Both the position numbers and the translations under genes were made by a program. Shown here piece by piece: positions 10,916 to 18,959 of a stretch of 64,000 nt of DNA; the stretch's first letter is position 1, and each line of letters begins with the position of its first letter. The stretch is from Sinorhizobium fredii (lineage in GTDB: Bacteria > Pseudomonadota > Alphaproteobacteria > Rhizobiales > Rhizobiaceae), in the NCBI RefSeq assembly GCF_002944405.1, contig NZ_CP024307.1, positions 268,501 through 332,500 of the forward strand, in the 5' to 3' direction. Below the pieces are notes generated by a model that was given only the letters and a program-made list of their open reading frames with translations, did no database searches and was not told the origin of the DNA.

Positions 10916-11722
10916 ATGAACGGACTGATGAACGGAAAGCGCGGCCTCATCATGGGGGTGGCCAACAACCATTCTATTGCCTGGGGAATTGCCAAGGCCC
11001 TCGCAAGCCAGGGCGCCGAACTCGCCTTCACCTATCAGGGCGAGGCGCTCGGCAAGCGCGTCAAGCCGCTTGCCGCGGAGCTGAATTCCGACTTCCTTCT
11101 CCCCTGCGACGTCGAGGATATCGCCTCGGTCGACGCCGTCATAGACGCGATCAAGGAGCGCTGGGGCAAGCTCGACTTCGTCGTCCATGCCATCGGCTTC
11201 TCCGACAAGAGCGAGTTGAAAGGTCTCTACGCGGATACGTCGCGGGAGAATTTCAGCCGCACCATGGTGATCTCCTGCTTCTCCTTCACCGAGATCGCCA
11301 GGCGCGCCGCCGACCTCATGAGCGATGGCGGCACGATGCTGACGCTGACCTATGGCGGCTCGGTGCGGGTGATGCCGAACTACAATGTCATGGGGGTCGC
11401 CAAGGCGGCGCTCGAAGCCTCGGTGCGCTACCTTGCGGCCGACTACGGAACCCGCAGCATCCGCGTCAACGCCATCTCCGCCGGCCCGATCCGCACGCTC
11501 GCCGGCGCCGGCATTTCCGACGCCCGCGCCATGCTCTCCTGGCAGCAGAAGAATTCGCCGCTGCGCCGCACGGTCACCATCGAGGACGTCGGCAGTTCGG
11601 CGCTCTACTTGCTTTCCGATCTTTCCCGGGGCGTCACCGGTGAAATCCATTACGTGGATTCCGGCTATAACATCACCTCGATGCCGACGCTCGAGACGCT
11701 CCGCGTCGCCGACGCGGAATGA
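10916..11722 (+). CDS. fabI: Enoyl-ACP reductase (NADH), FabI type
   Basis: Last step of each fatty-acid elongation cycle; an SDR-family reductase. The 268-residue protein has the FabI nucleotide loop GKRGLIMGVANNHSIAWGIA, the CDVED segment, HAIGFSDKSELKG and the atypical SDR catalytic pair Tyr156-X6-Lys163 (YNVMGVAK) that distinguishes FabI from FabG. Start ATG 10916 follows fabB by four bases; ATG 10928 is a possible alternative. Sinorhizobium has two fabI paralogues; this is the copy in the fabAB operon. Confidence 0.94.
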   Translation: MNGLMNGKRGLIMGVANNHSIAWGIAKALASQGAELAFTYQGEALGKRVKPLAAELNSDFLLPCDVEDIASVDAVIDAIKERWGKLDFVVHAIGFSDKSELKGLYADTSRENFSRTMVISCFSFTEIARRAADLMSDGGTMLTLTYGGSVRVMPNYNVMGVAKAALEASVRYLAADYGTRSIRVNAISAGPIRTLAGAGISDARAMLSWQQKNSPLRRTVTIEDVGSSALYLLSDLSRGVTGEIHYVDSGYNITSMPTLETLRVADAE

Positions 11723-11846
11723 AGCGAGGCTCACCGCGCCAAGCCTGAATTGGGAGAAACCTTGCCGGTGGGTCGGAGAATGGCGGCGGCGCTGCGTCGG
11801 CTGCCTACCGGCCCACGGCCTTGACGCCTGAGGATGAGCCGCCTAT

Positions 11847-11869
11847 TTCTTTAGAATAATTCTAAAGAA
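11847..11869. promoter_or_regulatory. Irr-type iron control element upstream of mbfA
   Basis: A perfect 23-base palindrome with a single central base; its core is TTTAGAATAATTCTAAA. This matches the TTTAGAA-N3-TTCTAAA iron control element bound by Irr in rhizobia. It ends 11 bases before the mbfA ATG, a repressor-like position. The gene for Irr is 3 kb upstream. Confidence 0.88.
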
Positions 11870-11880
11870 GGCTGCTATCG

Positions 11881-12864
11881 ATGTTTTCCCGTCTCTTCTC
11901 CCGCTCGAAGCGTCCGTTTCTGTCGCTGGGCGAACAGGATATTCTGGCACTCGCCATTTCTTCCGAAGAAGACGACGGACGCATTTACCTCGCCTATGCG
12001 GATGCGCTGCGCGAAAAATACCCGCATTCCGCCCGCGTGTTCGAAGGCATGGCCGAGGAAGAGAGCCACCACCGACAGGCGCTGATCGACCTGCACGTGG
12101 CACGCTTCGGCAGCCGGATTCCGCTCATCCGGCGCGAGCATGTGCGCGATTTCCCGGAGCGGAAGCCCGATTGGCTCATTGCCGAGATGCCGATCGAGAA
12201 AGCGCGCGCAGAGGCGGAAGCCATGGAGGAGGCTGCCCACCGCTTCTATCTCGAGGCGGCAGCACGCACGCGGGACGCGGCGACGCGCAAGCTGTTGGGG
12301 GATCTGGCGATTGCCGAGAAGGCACATGAGTCTCTCGCCCGCCGGCTCGGCGAAAGTCATGCGCCGGCGCAAGTGCGGGCCGAGGAAGACCGAACGTCGC
12401 ACCGACAGTTCATCCTTACCTATGTGCAGCCGGGTCTCGCAGGTTTGATGGACGGTTCGGTCTCGACCCTGGCGCCGATCTTCGCTGCCGCTTTTGCAAC
12501 CCAGGATACCTGGCAGACCTTCTTGGTCGGGCTGTCGGCCTCGGTCGGTGCCGGCATCTCCATGGGTTTTACCGAAGCCGCCCACGACGACGGTAAGCTT
12601 TCCGGCCGCGGCTCACCGGTCAAGCGCGGTCTCGCCTCCGGCGTGATGACCGCGCTCGGCGGCCTTGGCCATGCGCTTCCCTATCTGATCCCGCATTTCT
12701 GGACGGCGACGGTGACCGCGGTGGCGATCGTCTTCTTCGAGCTCTGGGCCATTGCCTTCATCCAGAACCGGTTTATGGAAACGCCGTTCCTCAGGGCGGC
12801 CTTTCAGGTCGTGCTCGGCGGCGGCCTGGTGCTCGCGGCGGGCATCGTCATCGGCAATGCGTGA
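11881..12864 (+). CDS. mbfA: MbfA-type membrane-bound ferritin / iron exporter
   Basis: A 327-residue fusion of an N-terminal ferritin-like diiron domain and a C-terminal VIT1/CCC1-type transporter. The ferritin part (about residues 15-165) shows carboxylate/histidine helices such as EEDDGRIYLAYADAL, MAEEESHHRQAL, EAMEEAAHRFY and AIAEKAHESL. The rest has the conserved GLMDGSVSTLAPIFAAAFAT start of the VIT domain and hydrophobic helices to the end. MbfA exports iron and protects against iron and peroxide stress, and Irr represses it when iron is low. The Irr-type palindrome right before the ATG fits this. Confidence 0.93.
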   Translation: MFSRLFSRSKRPFLSLGEQDILALAISSEEDDGRIYLAYADALREKYPHSARVFEGMAEEESHHRQALIDLHVARFGSRIPLIRREHVRDFPERKPDWLIAEMPIEKARAEAEAMEEAAHRFYLEAAARTRDAATRKLLGDLAIAEKAHESLARRLGESHAPAQVRAEEDRTSHRQFILTYVQPGLAGLMDGSVSTLAPIFAAAFATQDTWQTFLVGLSASVGAGISMGFTEAAHDDGKLSGRGSPVKRGLASGVMTALGGLGHALPYLIPHFWTATVTAVAIVFFELWAIAFIQNRFMETPFLRAAFQVVLGGGLVLAAGIVIGNA

Positions 12865-12903
12865 TGCGACGACGGCGCAGCGGAATTGGGAAGAGACGCC
12901 ATG

Positions 12904-12932
12904 AAGAAAGGGCCGCTGACCGGCCCTTTCTT
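12904..12932. terminator. Bidirectional terminator between mbfA and the cysteine peptidase gene
   Basis: A perfect 12-base-pair hairpin, AAGAAAGGGCCG (12904-12915) and its complement (12921-12932), with a CTGAC loop. It lies between two convergent stops and ends in TTTCTT on both strands. Confidence 0.85.
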
Positions 12933-12951
12933 GATCGAATTGTCCGGCGGT

Positions 12952-13572
12952 TCAGTTGCCGACCGAACCGACCAGCACCTCGGCGCTGTTGTCGATCGTC
13001 ACCCAGCGGCCGCTATTGCTCGAAGCCTGGCGCTTCAGGAAGCGGTAGTGCGTGTTGGTCCAGAGCTTCACGCCGTTGTCGAGATTGTCGAGGATAAAAT
13101 CGCCCTGGGCGGTGCGCACCGTCAGAACGGCATGACCCTCGCCGTCGGGCTTGCGCACTACCGTCAACAGCAGATTGCCGGCCGCGAAGCCGCGCTGCAT
13201 CAGGCGCCGGCGCTTTTCAAGCGCGAAATCCTCGCAGTCGCCCCGGCCCTTCGGATAGGACCAGACCTCGTCGCGGCCGAGAAGCTCCTGGTCGGTGACC
13301 GGCGAGATCTCGCGGTTGACGGCTGCGTTCACCTGCCGGATGACCGCCCAGCCGCTCGCCGTGACGCGCGGCGGCGCGCCCGCCCGAGACCGGACGCCGC
13401 ATTCGCTTCTGTTCTTCTGACAGAATTCGAAATGCCCGATTGGCTGCGAGGTTGCAGAGCCGGTCTGCATCCAGGGAGTGGATCCCGACTGAGCGGGAAC
13501 CGCCATGCTTGCCGAAATGAAAAATGCGCAGAATCCCGCGACGCCTGCCTTTACCCCGGTCCAAAATGCCAT
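12952..13572 (-). CDS. Bacterial transglutaminase-like cysteine peptidase (BTLCP, C93)
   Basis: A 206-residue exported protein of the BTLCP family. It has a signal peptide (about residues 1-27, ending VPA), then a papain/transglutaminase-like core with candidate catalytic Cys113 in KGRGDCEDFAL, His147 in GEGHAVLTV and Asp162 in FILDN. Relatives occur in envelope or type I secretion contexts (LapG group), but no GGDEF/LapD partner is nearby. A TTAA-N7-TTAAC motif, the CtrA consensus, lies about 85 bases upstream and suggests cell-cycle control. It is convergent with mbfA. Confidence 0.87.
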   Translation of the reverse strand: MAFWTGVKAGVAGFCAFFISASMAVPAQSGSTPWMQTGSATSQPIGHFEFCQKNRSECGVRSRAGAPPRVTASGWAVIRQVNAAVNREISPVTDQELLGRDEVWSYPKGRGDCEDFALEKRRRLMQRGFAAGNLLLTVVRKPDGEGHAVLTVRTAQGDFILDNLDNGVKLWTNTHYRFLKRQASSNSGRWVTIDNSAEVLVGSVGN

Positions 13573-13656
13573 ACAAATCCCCTGCAGCGCGTGCGTGCAC
13601 GCGCAATCTCAAGTTGATGACAGCTTTTGTAGGCTTCCCCTAGCGCTGCTCTAATC

Positions 13657-13672
13657 GTTAATAAAGTGTTAA
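13657..13672 (-). promoter_or_regulatory. Candidate CtrA-binding site upstream of the cysteine peptidase gene
   Basis: On the minus strand the bases read TTAACACTTTATTAAC, a full match to the TTAA-N7-TTAAC consensus of the alphaproteobacterial cell-cycle regulator CtrA. It lies 85 bases upstream of the ATG at 13572. The match is direct; binding is inferred. Confidence 0.55.
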
Positions 13673-13825
13673 TATGGCGGGGCGGTTTGAGTCAATCTAC
13701 CGATTCGTCTGATTGACCTTTATGGTTAAGATCATCCACTATAAGTCAGCGGAAGCCTTGCACCCCGGGCTGTCCGGGATGGTTCCGAAAACGGGGCGGT
13801 TTGTTGACGAGTGCCGGCCCGGAAG

Positions 13826-14632
13826 TTAGGCCTTGGCGAGCATGGCGCTGATCGCCTGTTTCAGTTTGAAGACGTCTTCCTCGCGCGACAACCGGTGGTC
13901 GCCGTCGCGAATGAGGGTCATGACGACATCGTCCGCCGGCATGTGCTCCATGAGCTTCAGCGCATGCGTATAGGGCACATCGGGATCGCGCATCCCCTGG
14001 AGAATATGCACCGGGCAGCCGGTCGCGATCGGCCCTTTAAGGACCCGATTTTCCCGCCCGTCCTCGATCAGGGCGCGGGTGAAGACATTCGGCTCCGGGC
14101 TATATTCCGACGGCTCCTCGAAATAGCCGCGTTCGGCGAGCGAAGCCCGTTCGGCCGGCGACAGGTTGGGCTCGATCAGCTCAGCGGTGAAGTCGGGGGC
14201 AGGGGCGATCAGCACCAGGCCGGCGATGCGCTTCCCCTCACCGCGTGCTCTCAGCTCTTCGATGAGGCGCAGTGCCACCCATGCGCCCATGGAGGAGCCG
14301 ATCAGGATCATGCGCCCGGCGACCGCGTGATCGACGACGGCAAGGCTTTCCTCGAGCCAGCGCGAGATCGTGCCTTCCTTGAAGTCGCCGCCGGAAGCGC
14401 CGTGGCCGGAATAGTCGAAGCGGACGCAGTCCGTTCCGATCGCTTGCGCATGGCGTTCGACTTCGAGCGCCTTCGTGCCGGTCATGTCGGACCGGTAGCC
14501 GCCGAGCCAGACGAGCGCCGGGCGGTTTGAGGGGAGTTCGGCGCGGAAAATCCGCACGGCGATGTTGCGCGCCGAGGCTTCCGCGCCCACCTTTACATGC
14601 GTGACTTCGGTTTCGGCCGGCATGGCTGGCAT
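13826..14632 (-). CDS. Alpha/beta hydrolase
   Basis: A 268-residue cytoplasmic serine hydrolase. The core shows the oxyanion region LVWLGGYRSDMTG, the FDYSGHGASGGDF loop, the nucleophile elbow GSSMG (residues 112-116, Ser114), an acidic segment GMRDPDVPY and a C-terminal DGDHRLSRE that supplies the histidine. It resembles the ABHD10-like esterase group; substrate unknown. It is transcribed away from infC. Confidence 0.85.
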   Translation of the reverse strand: MPAMPAETEVTHVKVGAEASARNIAVRIFRAELPSNRPALVWLGGYRSDMTGTKALEVERHAQAIGTDCVRFDYSGHGASGGDFKEGTISRWLEESLAVVDHAVAGRMILIGSSMGAWVALRLIEELRARGEGKRIAGLVLIAPAPDFTAELIEPNLSPAERASLAERGYFEEPSEYSPEPNVFTRALIEDGRENRVLKGPIATGCPVHILQGMRDPDVPYTHALKLMEHMPADDVVMTLIRDGDHRLSREEDVFKLKQAISAMLAKA

Positions 14633-14850
14633 CGCTTAATTCCTCGCAAGCACCCGTTTCGTTCAGATATCCCGCTAAAAACAGATTCGCCAGAGCCTGG
14701 AAGAGGTGATTTTCCTTGCGACCCATGCTATTGACTCTGGAGCCGCAATTCACACATTGCCGTCAGTGACTGTTTCAAGCGCTAGTTTGAGATGACGCTG
14801 ATCGTTTGATCGACCACTATTACCGAAAACAGCTCGAGGAGAGTACGACC

Positions 14851-15387
14851 ATTCGCAGACCGTTCAAAGCGGACGCCCCAGTCAAGGAAGGCCCGCGCGC
14901 AAACAAGGAAATCCGGGTTCCCCGGGTTCAGCTCATCGACGCCGAAGGCCAGAACATGGGCAACGTGCCGATCGACCAGGCGCTCCGCATGGCGGAAGAG
15001 GCCGGTCTTGATCTGGTGGAGATCGCACCGAATTCCGAACCGCCGGTGTGCAAGATTCTCGATCTTGGCAAGTTGAAATACGCCAACCAGAAGAAGGCGG
15101 CCGAGGCGCGCAAGAAGCAGAAGATCGTCGAGATCAAGGAAATCAAGATGCGCCCGAACATCGACACCCATGATTACGAGGTGAAGATGAAGGCGATGAA
15201 CCGCTTCTTCGAAGAGGGCGACAAGGTCAAGGTGACGCTGAAGTTCCGCGGCCGCGAAATGGCCCACCAGGAGCTCGGCATGAAGCTTCTGCTGCAGGTC
15301 AAGGACGATACGCAGGCGATCGCCAAGGTCGAAGCCGAGCCGAAGCTCGAGGGCCGCCAGATGATGATGGTGCTCGCGCCGAAGTAA
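14851..15387 (+). CDS. infC: Translation initiation factor IF-3 (probable ATT start)
   Basis: Binds the 30S subunit, prevents premature 50S joining and checks the initiator codon. The 178-residue product contains [13 protein letters not shown] at the N-terminus, [30 protein letters not shown] and the C-domain block [15 protein letters not shown]. The frame has no ATG or GTG near the expected start. ATT 14851 has an ideal GAGGAGAG site eight bases upstream, while TTG 14806 has none, so I place the start at ATT. IF-3 genes of enterobacteria use the same rare codon for autoregulation. A strong terminator follows, and rpmI-rplT lie 3.7 kb away. Confidence 0.93.
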   Translation: MRRPFKADAPVKEGPRANKEIRVPRVQLIDAEGQNMGNVPIDQALRMAEEAGLDLVEIAPNSEPPVCKILDLGKLKYANQKKAAEARKKQKIVEIKEIKMRPNIDTHDYEVKMKAMNRFFEEGDKVKVTLKFRGREMAHQELGMKLLLQVKDDTQAIAKVEAEPKLEGRQMMMVLAPK

Positions 15388-15423
15388 GCACGAAGGCGTG
15401 GGCCGCACGCGAAATCCCAAGTG

Positions 15424-15447
15424 AAAGCCGCCGTGAGGCGGCTTTTT
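15424..15447 (+). terminator. infC terminator
   Basis: AAAGCCGCC (15424-15432), GTGA loop, GGCGGCTTT (15437-15445) followed by further T residues: a classic intrinsic terminator 37 bases after the infC stop. Confidence 0.92.
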
Positions 15448-15452
15448 GCGTT

Positions 15453-15552
15453 CTACAGCGCCGCGCGTCTTATCAGACGCGCAAAGGTCGCTGTAGCACT
15501 TTGAATTGCTGCATGTCTCCTTAAATCGAGGTCGATTTAAGGAGACATGCAG
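15453..15552. repeat. RIME-type palindromic element, copy 1
   Basis: A 100-base element made of two hairpins. The first has CTACAGCG/CGCTGTAG ends and GCGCGTCT/AGACGCGC inside. The second is a perfect 21-base-pair stem (15509-15529 with 15532-15552) that starts CTGCATGTCTCC. The same layout recurs at 47411 and 56956, and in decayed form at 62166. It matches the rhizobial intergenic mosaic element described in Sinorhizobium and sits directly after the infC terminator. Confidence 0.85.
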
Positions 15553-15659
15553 TGGCGCATCGTTGGCGGGCCTGACAGAATGCTGACAGCCGCGCTCAGC
15601 CGCCTGTCAGTTGCCGGATGCCAGTCTCTGCCCGTTCCAAAACAAGGAAGGGTATAGAT

Positions 15660-16205
15660 ATGCACAGCGCATTCAAAAAAGTGCTGCTCGTTTCCACAGT
15701 GAGCTTGATCGGCGTCGTTGGAGGACCCGTGACGATGGCTCTTGCGGATACCGGCGCGGCCAGCAGCTTCGAAGCCGGACCTAATGGCGGCTTCGACACG
15801 AGCAGCCCCACTACAGGTGGCGAAGGTGGATCCGGCGGCGGACAGGACACCGGCACAGGCGGTGGACAGGATACCGGTACGGGCGGTGGACAAGACACTG
15901 GCGGCGGCACTGGCGGCGAAGGTGGCGGCACCGGCGGCGAAGGCGGCGGCACCGGCGGCGAAGGCGGCGGCAGCGGCGGCGAAGGCGGCGGCAGCGGCGG
16001 CGAAGGCGGCGGCAGCGGCGGCGAAGGCGGCGGCAGCGGCGGCGAAGGTGGCGGCAGCGGCGGCGAAGGCGGCGGCAGCGGCGGCGAAGGCGGCGGCAGC
16101 GGCGGCGAAGGCGGCGGCAGCGGCGGCGAAGGTGGTTCCGGTGGCGGACAGGATACTGGTACCGGCGGTGGACAAGACGGTGGCGGAACGCCGACGGCGA
16201 ACTGA
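15660..16205 (+). CDS. Secreted Gly-rich tandem-repeat protein
   Basis: A 181-residue exported protein of unknown function. It starts at ATG 15660 (AAGGAAGGG ribosome-binding site seven bases upstream) with a signal peptide of about 29 residues ending TMALA. The mature part is almost only Gly, Ser, Thr, Glu, Asp and Gln: first three GGGQDTG-type repeats, then two GGEGGGT and eight GGEGGGS heptads plus a partial one, then GGGQD repeats again. It has no cysteine and is surely disordered, acidic and flexible. It precedes the PepSY/two-component operon, which may sense or control the same envelope function. Repeat number is likely to vary between strains. Confidence 0.75.
   Translation: MHSAFKKVLLVSTVSLIGVVGGPVTMALADTGAASSFEAGPNGGFDTSSPTTGGEGGSGGGQDTGTGGGQDTGTGGGQDTGGGTGGEGGGTGGEGGGTGGEGGGSGGEGGGSGGEGGGSGGEGGGSGGEGGGSGGEGGGSGGEGGGSGGEGGGSGGEGGSGGGQDTGTGGGQDGGGTPTAN
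15912..16140 (+). repeat. 21-base coding minisatellite
   Basis: Ten complete and one partial copies of a 21-base unit (GGCGGCGAAGGCGGCGGCAG plus C or its ACC-ending variant) lie in frame and encode GGEGGG(S/T). Copies 3 to 10 are almost identical at DNA level, with one or two synonymous GGT/GGC changes, indicating recent expansion or ongoing homogenisation. Confidence 0.93.
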
Positions 16206-16391
16206 TCCGATTCCGGGCTGAGCCCTGAACTGCGGCGGTGGCTGTCGCCATCGCCGCAGACTTATCATATTCGTGCCTCTTGCATCATCCTGCTGCGAGG
16301 GGCACGCCCGTTTCAGCAAGAAAATCGAAGTTCCACCCCTGTTTCCGTCACTTTTCTGGCGGATGCTGCGGCGACCTGTGTTGAGGGGATA

Positions 16392-16862
16392 ATGAGAGAC
16401 CATATCTGCCTGGAGCGCGCTGCGCCGCCCCGTCCCGCTTCGCTCATGCGCCGGAGTCTGGCCGCATTCGTTTGCTGGTCGGTCGCCTCCTGTGTCCTGC
16501 CGTTGTCCGCGAGCGGTGCCGCTTTGGCCGAGGACGGAAAGGACAGCCGCGACACCTCGGATACCGGCGGCAGCGGCGATACCGGCACCCGAGGCGACCG
16601 CAGCACGGCGGCCCCGGAGAACGACAGGACCCGGGAAACCAGAAGCCAGGAGGATGCGCGGGACGCGGTCGCCAGGGGAGAGATCCTGCCGCTCAGCAAG
16701 CTGCTCGCCCTGGTCGATCGCGATCTTTACGGCATGGTCATCGCAGTCGAGCTGGTACGATACATGGGCAGCGACGTCTACCGGCTGAGGACGCGCGATG
16801 GCACAGGCGTCATCCGCGATCTCGGGATCGATGCGCGCACCGGCAGATTCGTGAATTTCTGA
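16392..16862 (+). CDS. Exported PepSY-domain protein
   Basis: A 156-residue exported protein. A GAGGGG site precedes ATG 16392. The signal-like hydrophobic stretch spans about residues 21-46, so ATG 16446 is an alternative start giving a more usual signal peptide. Residues 50-85 are a polar Asp/Gly/Thr linker. The C-terminal 70 residues form a PepSY-like domain (ARDAVARGEILPLSKLL, then VYRLRTRDGTGVIRDLGID). Small periplasmic PepSY proteins are often encoded with two-component systems and can modulate the sensor. Its stop is seven bases before the response regulator start, so it belongs to that operon. Confidence 0.8.
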   Translation: MRDHICLERAAPPRPASLMRRSLAAFVCWSVASCVLPLSASGAALAEDGKDSRDTSDTGGSGDTGTRGDRSTAAPENDRTRETRSQEDARDAVARGEILPLSKLLALVDRDLYGMVIAVELVRYMGSDVYRLRTRDGTGVIRDLGIDARTGRFVNF

Positions 16863-16869
16863 GGCAGAC

Positions 16870-17535
16870 ATGCGCATACTTCTGGCAGAAGACGATCCCA
16901 ATATCGCGGGCCATGTCCGCGGCAAGCTCGAGGCCGAAGGCTACGCGGTCGATACGCTGGCGCACGGTCCCGACATCTGGGAGCGCGGTGAAGACGGCGG
17001 CTATGCCGCCATCATCCTCGACCTCGGTCTGCCCGGTCTCGACGGATTGTCGATCCTCAAGCGGTGGCGCCACGACGGTGTGGAAACGCCCGTCGTGGTC
17101 CTGACCGCCCGCGGATCCTGGATGGAGCGCGTCGACGGCTTCGAGGCCGGCGCCGACGACTATATTCCCAAGCCGTTTCGGGCCGAGGAATTGCTGGCGC
17201 GGCTGAGGGCGCTTCTGCGGCGCGCCGGCCCGCGATTCCAGATCACCAAATCGGCGGGCCGGTTTACGCTCGACGAGGCGACCCGCCGGGTGACGTTCGA
17301 CGGAGAGGCGCTCGAACTCAGCCCGCTCGAATTCCGCATGGTCGCCTACTTCATCGAGCGCAAGGGCGAAGTGCTGACCTCGCTCGAACTGGCAAGCCAT
17401 GTCCAGGGACGCGACGACGATTCGGCCAAGAACGCGGTCGAGGCGATGATCGCCCGCCTGCGCCGCAAGACCGAAAGCGGCGCCATCGAGACGCGTCGCG
17501 GCTTCGGCTATCTGCTGCGTGACGATCCCTCATGA
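16870..17535 (+). CDS. OmpR/PhoB-family response regulator
   Basis: A 221-residue two-domain regulator. The receiver domain has the acidic pair EDD (residues 7-9), phospho-acceptor Asp51 in AIILDLGLPG, Thr79 in VVLTARG and Lys101 in IPKPFRAEE. The C-terminal winged helix includes LELSPLEFRMVAYFIERKGE and the end RRGFGYLLR. It is the middle gene of a PepSY - regulator - kinase operon and overlaps the kinase start by four bases. It resembles FeuP/PhoP-type regulators, but I do not think it is FeuP itself, so no symbol is given. Confidence 0.93.
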   Translation: MRILLAEDDPNIAGHVRGKLEAEGYAVDTLAHGPDIWERGEDGGYAAIILDLGLPGLDGLSILKRWRHDGVETPVVVLTARGSWMERVDGFEAGADDYIPKPFRAEELLARLRALLRRAGPRFQITKSAGRFTLDEATRRVTFDGEALELSPLEFRMVAYFIERKGEVLTSLELASHVQGRDDDSAKNAVEAMIARLRRKTESGAIETRRGFGYLLRDDPS

Positions 17536-18902
17536 TGCGCTCGCTGCGGCTGCGACTGGCGGTCGGAGCGGTGATCGCGATCGGCCTCGTGCTGCTCGTT
17601 GCATGGCTTTCCCTGACGCGGCTGTTCACCGACCACGTGGTCGGGCGCTACCGCAGCGAGATGATGACGACCGTCGACACGCTCGCCGCCGAACTCGCCG
17701 TGCGGGACGGCAAGCTGATGCTCACCGGAGAGCCGGCCGATCCGCGTTTCGACCTGCCGAACGGCGGCCGCTATTGGCAGATCTCGCCCATCGACGGCAG
17801 CGACATCTTGCGGTCGCGCTCGCTTTGGGACGTATCGATCGATGCCGACGCGCCGCCCAGCCCGCACTATGAGGGGTTTACCACCAGCGAGGGTCCCGAC
17901 GGTCGTCTGATGCTGGTGCACAGCCAAACGCTGTCGCTCGGCGAGGATGCCCGGCCGGTCCGCTTCGTCGCGTCGGCGGCGTTTCCGCAGCGGGAACTGG
18001 ACGAGGCGCTGGGGGATTTCCAGGCGCCGCTGCGGCTGATGCTGCTTGCCACCGCCGGGGTCCTTGCCGCCGCCGCCTTTTTCCAGAATGCCATAGGGCT
18101 CGTACCGCTCCGCCGCCTCAGCGAGCGGGCGGCCGCAGTGCGCGCCGGCCGCGAACGGGATTTCGGGACCTCCGGCCCGAGCGAAGTGCAGCCGCTGGTC
18201 AGCGAGATCAATCTCCTCCTCAAGGAACGCGAAGTGGCGGTCGAGCGCGCGCGTGCCCGGGCCAGCGATCTCGCCCATGGCCTTAAGACGCCGCTGACGG
18301 TGCTCGCGCAGCTTGCCGACCGGCTTCCGCCCGAGGATCGCGCCCTTGCGCTCAGACAGGTGGAACTCGCCCGTCAGCGGGCCGACCGGCAGCTGCAGGC
18401 CGCGCGCATGGGCGTCGAGCGGATGGCGACGACGTCGGTCATGGGCCTTGGCGGCAAGCTCGTCAGCGTCCTTCGTCCGGTCACCGCCGAGCGGAATGTC
18501 GCCTGGGAGGTCTCGATCGACAGCTCGCTTTCTCTCGACGTCGATCCGGCCGACCTCGCCGAGTGCCTCGGCAATCTCCTCGATAACGCCGCCAAATGGG
18601 CCCGTTCCTTCATCCGCTTCTCGGCACGCCGGGCGAACGACGCGATTACCATCGTGATTGAGGACGACGGGCCCGGCATTGCCGAGCAGGACCGCGAGGC
18701 GATCCTCAAACGCGGCGCGCGAATCGACAGCAGCGACGAACGAGAGCCGGAAGGCACCGGGCTGGGTCTGGCGATCAGTGCGGATATCGCCGACGCCTAC
18801 GGCGCCTCCTTGACCATCGATCAATCTGATCTAGGAGGGCTGAGAGCGCGGCTGACCTTTCCTGTCAGGGTCGTGCGGCGTCCGTGGCGCGATCCCGTCT
18901 GA
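17532..18902 (+). CDS. Sensor histidine kinase
   Basis: A 456-residue inner-membrane kinase. One transmembrane helix lies at about residues 8-28, a periplasmic sensor region of about 135 residues follows, and a second helix is at about 166-186. A HAMP-like linker (PLRRLSERAAAVRAG) leads to the H-box DLAHGLKTPL (His249), the N-box NLLDNAAKWA (about 348-357), and ATP-binding glycine motifs DDGPGI and EGTGLGLAI. The ATGA overlap with the response regulator makes them a cognate pair. The upstream PepSY protein is the natural candidate ligand for the periplasmic domain. Confidence 0.93.
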   Translation: MMRSLRLRLAVGAVIAIGLVLLVAWLSLTRLFTDHVVGRYRSEMMTTVDTLAAELAVRDGKLMLTGEPADPRFDLPNGGRYWQISPIDGSDILRSRSLWDVSIDADAPPSPHYEGFTTSEGPDGRLMLVHSQTLSLGEDARPVRFVASAAFPQRELDEALGDFQAPLRLMLLATAGVLAAAAFFQNAIGLVPLRRLSERAAAVRAGRERDFGTSGPSEVQPLVSEINLLLKEREVAVERARARASDLAHGLKTPLTVLAQLADRLPPEDRALALRQVELARQRADRQLQAARMGVERMATTSVMGLGGKLVSVLRPVTAERNVAWEVSIDSSLSLDVDPADLAECLGNLLDNAAKWARSFIRFSARRANDAITIVIEDDGPGIAEQDREAILKRGARIDSSDEREPEGTGLGLAISADIADAYGASLTIDQSDLGGLRARLTFPVRVVRRPWRDPV

Positions 18903-18930
18903 CGTCGTGGGCGCAGGATCGACGCGCGGC

Positions 18931-18959
18931 TTGCGCTTTTGCAAGACTTCGGCTACAAG
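18931..18959 (+). promoter_or_regulatory. Candidate housekeeping promoter for rpmI-rplT
   Basis: CTTGCG (18931-18936) and CTACAA (18954-18959) with 17 bases between them resemble the alphaproteobacterial sigma-70 consensus CTTGAC-N17-CTATAT. The position leaves a leader of about 100 bases before rpmI, long enough for ribosomal-protein feedback control. Confidence 0.4.

Noticed and set aside
9682-11031. 449-residue minus-strand frame opposite fabB/fabI
   Set aside because: Shadow of fabB and fabI; the real genes on the plus strand have all catalytic motifs.
12952-13572. LapG-type protease of a c-di-GMP adhesion system
   Set aside because: The fold is related, but no LapD, GGDEF or large adhesin gene lies nearby.
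15912-16140. CRISPR-like array
   Set aside because: The 21-base units are directly adjacent without spacers and encode GGEGGGS in frame; it is a coding minisatellite.
16870-18902. FeuP/FeuQ two-component system
   Set aside because: The regulator starts and continues differently from the FeuP sequence I remember, and the PepSY neighbour is larger than FeuN; kept as an unnamed pair.
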